DNA of 64,000 nucleotides from Micromonospora phaseoli (GTDB taxonomy: Bacteria > Actinomycetota > Actinomycetes > Mycobacteriales > Micromonosporaceae). The stretch spans positions 62,001-126,000 of the forward strand of contig NZ_FNYV01000002.1 in the NCBI RefSeq assembly GCF_900109115.1, written 5' to 3'. The translations under genes were made by a program, and so were the position numbers. Shown piece after piece: positions 58,048 to 64,000 of this stretch. Every line of letters starts with the position of its first letter. The stretch's first letter is position 1. The notes under the pieces were generated by a model, which ran no database searches, was not told the origin of the DNA, and worked only from the letters and a program-made list of their open reading frames with translations.

Positions 58048-59775
58048 CTCCCACTGGGACGCGCCGGCACCCGTGCTGGCACCACCGTCAGGACGGGTGC
58101 CGGCAGGCATGGCCAGCGACAGGGTGGGCCATGCCCCGAGATCGCCGAGCATCTGACGGTCGTGGGTGGCGACGACAACGGCTGCCGGGGTCTCCAGCAG
58201 GGCCGCGGTCAGATCATCGACCAGGGGGGCCGACAGGTGGTTGGTGGGCTCGTCGAGGATGAGCAGATCGGGTCGCTCAGCGAGCCGCAACGCAAGGCTC
58301 AGCCTGCGTTGCTGGCCCTGAGACATCCGCACCACGGGGGTGCGGAAGGCCTCCCGGTCGAGCAGGTTGGTCGCCGTCAAGGGCAGGCGGTCGGTGTCAA
58401 CGAGGTGTCCCCGGGACTGGAGTTGGCCGAGGTGCTGGTCGTACAGTTCGTGCGCGAGCACGCCCGCAGGCCAGGCCGGCACCTCCTGCCCGAGGTACCC
58501 GACGCGAGCCCGGGTGAGGTGACGAACCTCCCCCGTCGACGGTTCGAGCTGCTTCGCGAGCAGCGTCGACTTGCCCACCCCGTTGGGGCCGGCCACCAGC
58601 AGTCGGTCACCGCCGTCAAGGGCGAGGCTGACCGGTTGGTGCAGCCGACCGGTCACGGTGACGTCGTGGCAGCGCAGAACGGGCGACCCGAACCGGGAGC
58701 CAAGGTCCGGCCACCGCAGCCGACGCGGCGGTTCGGGCACGGTTACCTGGTGCGCGTCCAGGTCCTCCTGTCGGCGTCGAAGTGCCTGGACGACACCGGG
58801 GGCACGGGACTGACGCTGGTGTTTGCCATGTCCCTTGTCCGGACGCCAGCCGGTGCTGAGTCGCTGCTGCGCCTCGTTGACCGCGTCGGCCAACCGCTGG
58901 TGTTCGGCTTGTTGCGTCTCGAAGTCGCGTACCCAGCGCTCGCGCTCCCGCCGGCGTCCGTCCTGCCAGCCGGCGTAACCCCCCGCGAAGAGGCGCGGTC
59001 GCCCGTCCTCGCTGGGATCGAGGTCCAGGAACTCCGCGGCCACGTCCCTGAGCAGCGCACGGTCGTGCGTCACGACCACCACCCCGCCGGGGTGCTGACG
59101 CAGCCGCGCGGTGAGAAATGCCAGGCCGTCGGCGTCGAGATGGTTGGTCGGCTCGTCGAGCATCAGCAGGTCGTAACGCGCACCCAGCAGGCACGCCAGG
59201 CGAACCCGGTAGCGTTGACCGACCGACAACGTCGACAGCGGACGTTCCCGGTCGGTACAGGCGTCGAGCCCGGCCAACGCCACGTCGACACGGCGCTGGG
59301 CGTCCCAGGCGTCCAGCCGGGTAGCCGCATCGAGGGCGTCCGCGTACGCCGTATCCGCGCCGTGTCCGCCCTCGGCCAGCGCCGTCGCCGCGCGGTCGAG
59401 CGCCCGCAACGCGCGGTGGGACTCCCGCATCGCCGCCATGACGAGGGTCCCCACCGTCTCGCCGCCCCGCGCTTCCAGCGCCTGCCGGGCGACGCCGAAC
59501 GTGCCGATCCGTTCCACCGTGCCCTGGTCAGGCGAGATCACGCCGGTCAACACGCGCAACAGCGTCGTCTTACCACGGCCGTTCTCGCCGACGATGGCCA
59601 GCCGTGAGCGAGCGGAGACGGTCACGCTGACGTCGGACAGCACGACGTGCCCGCCCAGCACGACCCGCACGCCGTCAGCTCGAACGTGCGCCCGGTCACC
59701 TGCGGGGAGGCCGCCCCAGTCGAGGTCGGGCTCCACCGTCAGGTCTTGTGGTGCACTTTTTCCAGAATTTGTCAT
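58036..59775 (-). CDS. ABC-F ATPase (ribosome-protection/translation factor type)
   Basis: 579 residues, two ABC domains and no membrane part. Domain 1: Walker [10 protein letters not shown], signature LSVGQRYRV (Val for Gly), Walker [19 protein letters not shown]. Linker about 285-350, rich in Arg and Glu. Domain 2: [40 protein letters not shown] proteins of antibiotic producers dislodge macrolides or lincosamides from the ribosome. Start ATG 59775; the frame is open for 15 codons upstream (from [10 protein letters not shown]). About 250 bp of untranslated leader follow upstream, possibly regulatory. Confidence 0.9.
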   Translation of the reverse strand: MTNSGKSAPQDLTVEPDLDWGGLPAGDRAHVRADGVRVVLGGHVVLSDVSVTVSARSRLAIVGENGRGKTTLLRVLTGVISPDQGTVERIGTFGVARQALEARGGETVGTLVMAAMRESHRALRALDRAATALAEGGHGADTAYADALDAATRLDAWDAQRRVDVALAGLDACTDRERPLSTLSVGQRYRVRLACLLGARYDLLMLDEPTNHLDADGLAFLTARLRQHPGGVVVVTHDRALLRDVAAEFLDLDPSEDGRPRLFAGGYAGWQDGRRRERERWVRDFETQQAEHQRLADAVNEAQQRLSTGWRPDKGHGKHQRQSRAPGVVQALRRRQEDLDAHQVTVPEPPRRLRWPDLGSRFGSPVLRCHDVTVTGRLHQPVSLALDGGDRLLVAGPNGVGKSTLLAKQLEPSTGEVRHLTRARVGYLGQEVPAWPAGVLAHELYDQHLGQLQSRGHLVDTDRLPLTATNLLDREAFRTPVVRMSQGQQRRLSLALRLAERPDLLILDEPTNHLSAPLVDDLTAALLETPAAVVVATHDRQMLGDLGAWPTLSLAMPAGTRPDGGASTGAGASQWELGS

Positions 59776-60029
59776 TGTGTGCTCTTCAGCTCGTCGTGGA
59801 GCCGGACAGCACAAACACACCGCCCGGCAGGAACGCCAGGACGGCGGAACAGAGCTGGATCAGAGAAAGCCGGTCAACCCTGCCGCCGTCAGCGGCGGGA
59901 CCACAGCTTCATCGAGGCGACGCCTGAGTGCATGCGCCAATCGTACCCGCCCCTCGGACGAGCCGACGGGGCTGCCGGCGATCCCGTCGCCGCCCGGCAT
60001 CGAGCACGCCGTCCTGGTTGACTGGACCC

Positions 60030-60059
60030 ATGACCGAGCGAAGCGGAGCACCGCAATGA
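60030..60059 (+). repeat. Short interspersed coupling element (9-codon mini-ORF, MTERSG type)
   Basis: Nine codons MTERSGAPQ whose stop overlaps the ATG of the histidine-phosphatase gene (ATGA at 60056-60059). Near-copy of the element at 6664; see there. Confidence 0.55.
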
Positions 60060-60682
60060 GCGAGATCCTGCTCGTCCGGCACGGTGAGACCACCTGGAGC
60101 GCCAGCCGCCGTCACACGTCGTACACCGACTTGGAGTTGACCCCCGACGGCGAGCGGCAGGCCCGCGCGCTCGGATCCGCCCTCGCCGGCCGGCGGTTCG
60201 TCGCGGTCCTGACCAGCCCGCGAACGCGGGCGCTCCGCACCGCACAACTTGCCGGGCTGACCGTCACGAAATCCGACGAGGACCTGGCCGAATGGAACTA
60301 CGGCGAGTACGAGGGGCGAACCACCGCCGAGATCCACGACGAGCACCCCGGTTGGAGCGTCTGGTCCGACGGGTGCCCCGGCGGGGAGTCACCCAGTGAG
60401 GTCGGTGAGCGCCTGGACCGGATGCTCGCCAAGCTGCGTCCCCTGCTCGACCGGGGCCCCGTCGCCGTGGTCGGACACGCACACTCACTGCGCGTCCTCG
60501 GGGCTCGGTGGGTCGGCCTGCCACCGTCGGCCGGCGGGCTGCTCCGCCTCGACACCGCCGCCCTCAGTCTGCTCGGGCACGAACACGGCCGCCGGGTGAT
60601 CCTCCGGTGGAACCAACCGCCTCCCCCACCGGCCGGAAACGCAGCGACCGGGATGGCAGCGGAGTCGACGGCCCGGCACTGA
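60056..60682 (+). CDS. Histidine phosphatase family protein (phosphoglycerate mutase-like)
   Basis: 208 residues. Catalytic RHG motif in LLVRHGETTWS (His10), second acid-base half in LAEWNYGEYEGRT, and the second histidine in VAVVGHAHSLRVLGARW. Members dephosphorylate sugar phosphates, nucleotides or proteins; the substrate is undetermined. A Pro-rich tail ends the protein. ATG 60056 overlaps the stop of the 9-codon mini-ORF. Confidence 0.9.
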   Translation: MSEILLVRHGETTWSASRRHTSYTDLELTPDGERQARALGSALAGRRFVAVLTSPRTRALRTAQLAGLTVTKSDEDLAEWNYGEYEGRTTAEIHDEHPGWSVWSDGCPGGESPSEVGERLDRMLAKLRPLLDRGPVAVVGHAHSLRVLGARWVGLPPSAGGLLRLDTAALSLLGHEHGRRVILRWNQPPPPPAGNAATGMAAESTARH

Positions 60683-60745
60683 TCAACCGGCCGCCGGGCG
60701 GTCGCCGACGCCCGGCGGAGCCAGGTCACCAGGGCGGCCCATGAC

Positions 60746-60789
60746 AGATCGGCTCCGGCCCAGCGTTGACGCTGGGCCGGAGCCGATCT
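60746..60789. terminator. Bidirectional hairpin terminator (20-bp stem)
   Basis: Perfect 20-bp inverted repeat (60746-60765 with 60770-60789), loop TTGA, between the convergent phosphatase and glycerophosphotransferase genes. Confidence 0.88.
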
Positions 60790-60799
60790 GCTCGCCGAA

Positions 60800-62509
60800 T
60801 CAGAGGTAGCGCGACGCCTCGTCGAGGAAGCGCTGGGCGTACCGCTCCCCCGGGATGTCACCGAGGTAGTACTTCTTGAGCTCCTGTCGGGTGGCGGCGA
60901 GGGGATCGCTGCCGAGCAGGTCGTCGAGGGCCGCGTCGAGTCCCTGGATCCGGCCGCCGTGCGCGTCGATCACGTAGCTCACCCGCGCGAGCGGGAAGTG
61001 GTCGGTGAACGTGGTCGCCGGCGTCGAGACGGCAACCATCGCGAAGGGCTTCTCCGAGTACAGGTAGTCGGCCACCACACTCGACACGTCCGACACCAGC
61101 ACGTCGGAGGCGTTGAAGCAGTCCGTCACCGACATCTTCGCCTCGGCCTGGTTGCCGAAGACGTGCGGTCGCCCGTTGACCCTGCGGTCCTCGGCCAGCA
61201 GCGCCTGGATCCGGTCGCACTCGCGGTTCAGCACCGGTGACCGTCGGCTGTACGGGTGCGGTCGGAAGACGATGCTGCAACCACGCGCGACCAACGCCTT
61301 GATGATGTCGTAGCCGAACGGCAGCGACGAATAGTTGGAGTCGGCGTAGAAACCGGCCCAGGTCGGGGCGTAGAGGACCCGGGGGTTGGCGATCGAGGCG
61401 ATCGGCTTGGCGGCCACCGCGACGTTCTCCACCTGGGGACGTCCGACGACGGTGAACATCTCCACCGGCATGCTCACGCCGTTGGCCGCGAACCGGTCGA
61501 TCGCCGCCTGGCCGGCGACGAAGTTCTTGTCGTAGATGCGGAAGGCCGGGTTGTGGCTCGGCACCTTGTCGCTGTCGCCGTGGTTGAGCTGGATGTGCGT
61601 CAGGTTCGTGTACCGGATGAGGTGGTTGTTCTTCGTCGCCGTGTTGACGTAGAAGGCCGCCCGCATGGACGGGGTGACCACGTCGTCCATGTCCTCCAGC
61701 CGCGACCGGAACACCACCGGCGCCTTGGTGAGCGCCACCGCCTCGTTGAAGTTGGCCTCGCCGCGTACCAGCACGAAGAACTTCCGGTCGAGGCGCTCCA
61801 GGTAGGGCAGCCACATCGCGATCTGGTAGGCGGTGCCCGCCGGTGCGGTCCAGTGCAGGACGAAGGCCGGCTCGTAGGCGGTCAGTGCGGCGGACAGGTT
61901 CGCCTCGCTGGTGCGCCGCGCCCGGGCCCGGGTCAGCGCCTGGAACACGGTGAACAACGACAGGGCGAGCGCCGCGACCGCCACCACCGCCGCGATCACC
62001 CCGAGGGCGTCGGTGAACGCGCAGACGAGCGCCACCAGGACCGCGGCGCCGTTGACCAGGACGACCCGGCTCGTGTTCGGACGCCGGTAGGGCCGCGCGC
62101 CGATCCCGGGCAGGTTCGCCGTGACAGGGTAGGCGGCCCGCGCGATCATCCCCAGCGGCGCCTCGCTGAGCACCGCGAGGCCGGCGACGGCGATGCCGAC
62201 GGCCAGTGCGGGATCGACGCCGCCGTGCACCGTGCCGAGCAGGTACGCGCCGGCGAGCAGCAGTACCCGCGGCACGACCGCCTTACCGACGGCCACCGGG
62301 CCGCCGCGCAACGCGCCGCGCCAGGTCCAGGCCAGCAGACCGGCCGCGAGCGCGGCCGGGGCGAGCGCCCAGAGGCGGGAGCTTGCCACCGCCGCCAGGA
62401 GCAGGGCGGCCAGGGCCGCCACCTCGATCGTCGAGGAGACCAGCCGCGCTCCCGGCGCCGAGGCCAGGAACGCACTCAATCCGGACTTGTCCGGACCCTC
62501 CATCGTCAC
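60800..62509 (-). CDS. CDP-glycerol glycerophosphotransferase-like protein (TagB/TagF type)
   Basis: 569 residues: an N-terminal membrane region with several segments between about 25 and 190 (e.g. STIEVAALAALLLAAVASS) and a C-terminal TagB/F domain (about 230-565). Active-site marks: LTHIQLNHGDSDK, FRPHPYSRRSP and DVLVSDVSSVVADYLYSEKPFAM. Such enzymes polymerise glycerol- or ribitol-phosphate wall polymers at the inner face. The GTG overlaps the stop of the pyruvyltransferase-like gene (GTGA); ATG 62503 is the other start. Confidence 0.88.
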   Translation of the reverse strand: MTMEGPDKSGLSAFLASAPGARLVSSTIEVAALAALLLAAVASSRLWALAPAALAAGLLAWTWRGALRGGPVAVGKAVVPRVLLLAGAYLLGTVHGGVDPALAVGIAVAGLAVLSEAPLGMIARAAYPVTANLPGIGARPYRRPNTSRVVLVNGAAVLVALVCAFTDALGVIAAVVAVAALALSLFTVFQALTRARARRTSEANLSAALTAYEPAFVLHWTAPAGTAYQIAMWLPYLERLDRKFFVLVRGEANFNEAVALTKAPVVFRSRLEDMDDVVTPSMRAAFYVNTATKNNHLIRYTNLTHIQLNHGDSDKVPSHNPAFRIYDKNFVAGQAAIDRFAANGVSMPVEMFTVVGRPQVENVAVAAKPIASIANPRVLYAPTWAGFYADSNYSSLPFGYDIIKALVARGCSIVFRPHPYSRRSPVLNRECDRIQALLAEDRRVNGRPHVFGNQAEAKMSVTDCFNASDVLVSDVSSVVADYLYSEKPFAMVAVSTPATTFTDHFPLARVSYVIDAHGGRIQGLDAALDDLLGSDPLAATRQELKKYYLGDIPGERYAQRFLDEASRYL

Positions 62510-63960
62510 CGCCGGCCCCCCGTGGACAGCGGGTTGATCCGCAGCACCCGTCCCATCCGGCCCCGCCAGGTGGCCATAGATTCCTGCTGCAACTTCAGTT
62601 CCTTCTCCAACTGAGTTACCCGCTCCTCAAGCGACTTCGTTCCGCGCGGTTCGCGGAAGGGTGGTTTGAAGGCGTAGGCAGGGCGTTTGAGATCGCCGTC
62701 ATGTCCCTGCCGCAGCCAGCGCAGGCGCGACATGACCTGCCGCCGCCCGACGGTGTCCGAGGCCATCAGCGTGTGCACCGGCCCGGGGAAGTTGGCGGCC
62801 GCGAGCGCCTTGTCGTAGGCGGGGTTCGCCTTGCCCGGTTGGAACACGTGCTCCAGATCGTTGTGCTCGAGGAACCGCACGTACGTGTCGAAGGTCTCGG
62901 CCTGGCGCCGTCCGAAGGTGTCGAAGTCGGCCTCGGCGTAGAGCTGCTGCGCGTCGACGTCCGCCGGCAGGTCGGCGTAGAGGCGGTACGGGATGCCGTG
63001 GTACTCGGCCAGCTCGACGGTGCGGGAGTCGTGGGCCAGCACCACCGCCGGGGTGCCCGCCAGCACGCCCGCGACGTTGCCGTGGATGCGGGTGCCGAAC
63101 GTGAAGTGCTGCTGGGCCATGAATTCGACCCAGGTCGACGTGTCCACGAAGAAGCGCATCCGGTCGTTCTCGTAGAGCGGATGGTCGGTGTGGATGGGCA
63201 TCCGCTTGTTGGGGATGCTGGCCGGGTTCTCGCCCCAGAGCATGAGGGCCAGCCGCTGGTGCTGCTGGGGCACGATGACGCTGTTGGGGTACCGGTTGGT
63301 GTTGGCCTCGACCAGCAGGTCGACGCCCTTGACCTTCGGGGTGTACGAGATGGCCATCGGGCTGTCGTAGGAGAGCCGGTCGACCTTGCGCACCAGCGGC
63401 CCCAGCGGCCCGTTGCCGAACATCGACGGGCAGCCGATCACCCGCACGTGCTCGTCGCCGAAGCCCAGGTACTTCAGCATGCGCGCCGTGTACTCGCCCC
63501 GGACGCCGATGGAGGCGGACCGGTTGAGAACGGCCCGGGTGAACCGGGTGACGATCTTCTTGTAGTCGTCGGGCAGCGAGTCGAAGTCCGTGCCGTACGG
63601 CAGTTGGGCGCCGATGCCCACGACCGTGACAGGAATCTTAAGCCGCTCGATGACCTTGGCGAGGCGCTCCAGGTGCGGGAGGAAGGTGTCCCGGTAGGAG
63701 TTCGCCATCGGCAGCACGAACCGGTCGAACTCCTCGTTCGTCCGGCGGACGTAGGTGCTGAGATTCACCGGACGTTCATGCACGTAGGAGTTCGCGACCA
63801 CCTCGGCATCGGGCACACTCAGCACCCGGAACACCGCACTGTAGAAGAGCATGTTGCCGGAGTTGGAGCCGAAGATGCCCAGCCTGGAGGAGGCGAGGCT
63901 CTGCTCGTGAGACAGCACTTGCAGCGGACTCTTGCCAGCGCGGATGAGGATACGTGTCAT
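62506..63960 (-). CDS. Polysaccharide pyruvyltransferase family protein
   Basis: 484 residues. Two Rossmann-like halves: SSRLGIFGSNSGNMLFYSAV at the N-terminus, ASIGVRGEYTARMLKYLGF, and the second-half block HFTFGTRIHGNVAGVLAGTPAVVLAHDSRTVELAEYHG, with GTRIHGN as the family hallmark. A coiled coil follows near 445-465 (SLEERVTQLEKELKLQQE). Members add pyruvate ketals to surface glycans. With the coupled TagB/F-like gene it points to a phosphate- and pyruvate-bearing surface polymer. The upstream gene overlaps its ATG. Confidence 0.88.
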   Translation of the reverse strand: MTRILIRAGKSPLQVLSHEQSLASSRLGIFGSNSGNMLFYSAVFRVLSVPDAEVVANSYVHERPVNLSTYVRRTNEEFDRFVLPMANSYRDTFLPHLERLAKVIERLKIPVTVVGIGAQLPYGTDFDSLPDDYKKIVTRFTRAVLNRSASIGVRGEYTARMLKYLGFGDEHVRVIGCPSMFGNGPLGPLVRKVDRLSYDSPMAISYTPKVKGVDLLVEANTNRYPNSVIVPQQHQRLALMLWGENPASIPNKRMPIHTDHPLYENDRMRFFVDTSTWVEFMAQQHFTFGTRIHGNVAGVLAGTPAVVLAHDSRTVELAEYHGIPYRLYADLPADVDAQQLYAEADFDTFGRRQAETFDTYVRFLEHNDLEHVFQPGKANPAYDKALAAANFPGPVHTLMASDTVGRRQVMSRLRWLRQGHDGDLKRPAYAFKPPFREPRGTKSLEERVTQLEKELKLQQESMATWRGRMGRVLRINPLSTGGRR

Positions 63961-64000
63961 GAGCGGACTCCGGCCATCGTCTGGCGCAACCGCGCTCGCA
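63957..64000 (-). CDS. C-terminal end of an upstream gene, truncated by the window edge
   Basis: An open frame runs in from the window edge and ends RARLRQTMAGVRS with a TGA that overlaps the ATG of the pyruvyltransferase-like gene (ATGA), the wiring seen elsewhere in this region. Only 13 to 14 codons are visible, so the product cannot be named; a further glycan-cluster gene is expected. Confidence 0.4.
   Translation of the reverse strand, partial: RARLRQTMAGVRS

Noticed and set aside
1..64000. tRNA, rRNA, tmRNA genes and CRISPR arrays
   Set aside because: I found no cloverleaf-like sequence, rRNA core or regularly spaced repeats by eye on either strand; not a substitute for a covariance search.

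Overview
The window is high-GC actinobacterial DNA. Gene content, frequent GTG starts, GTGA/ATGA stop-start overlaps, the rbpA-fxsA-ppm1-lnt neighbourhood and the short MTERSG / VSARSEL mini-ORF repeats all point to a Micromonospora-like member of the Micromonosporaceae. The genus is my inference; no rRNA or tRNA gene lies in the window to confirm it. I see no CRISPR array, prophage or complete insertion sequence.

Layout. 1-8.3 kb: the end of thymidine kinase, then a four-gene operon of two large FtsX-type permeases and two LolD/MacB-type ATPases. 8.3-14 kb: small membrane proteins, a MarR regulator, an FkbM methyltransferase, Hsp20 with a HAIR-like (HspR) site, and a short accessory stretch (tyrosine recombinase, alpha/beta hydrolase, HNH protein, AT-rich patch). 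14-18.4 kb: a large SARP/NB-ARC/TPR regulator diverging from two secreted proteins, with two 11-bp-spaced direct repeats of SARP type between them. 18.5-22.5 kb: NmrA-like/HxlR pair around a perfect palindrome, a deazaflavin-reductase/hemerythrin fusion, a DUF1992 protein and a LysE exporter.

22.5-38.3 kb is a coherent carbohydrate-use locus: GH42, GH31 (alpha-xylosidase type), GH3 with an inserted trefoil-like domain, GH95 (alpha-fucosidase type), an ABC importer without its own ATPase, a ROK regulator and a LacI regulator, with recognisable operators in front of several units. The enzyme set fits stepwise dismantling of imported xyloglucan oligosaccharides.

38.3-47.6 kb: a coiled-coil protein, a NarL-type two-component system, rbpA with a SigR-type promoter, fxsA, ppm1 and lnt (lipoprotein acylation and polyprenyl-phosphomannose), and a thioredoxin-reductase-like/methyltransferase fusion opposite a cupin regulator. 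48.0-56.3 kb: an aerobic-actinomycete version of the lysine fermentation (beta-lysine) pathway: kamA diverging from kdd, an amidohydrolase, kamD, kamE, kal and a MutL/GlmL-type gene, with a 42-bp imperfect palindrome in the shared promoter region. The usual kce gene is absent and the KamA active site departs from the textbook enzyme.

56.3-64 kb: CsbD; an ArsR-phosphatase fusion plus a VOC protein framed by 32-bp direct repeats; an ABC-F ATPase; a histidine phosphatase; and the end of a cell-surface glycan cluster (CDP-glycerol glycerophosphotransferase-like and polysaccharide pyruvyltransferase-like genes).
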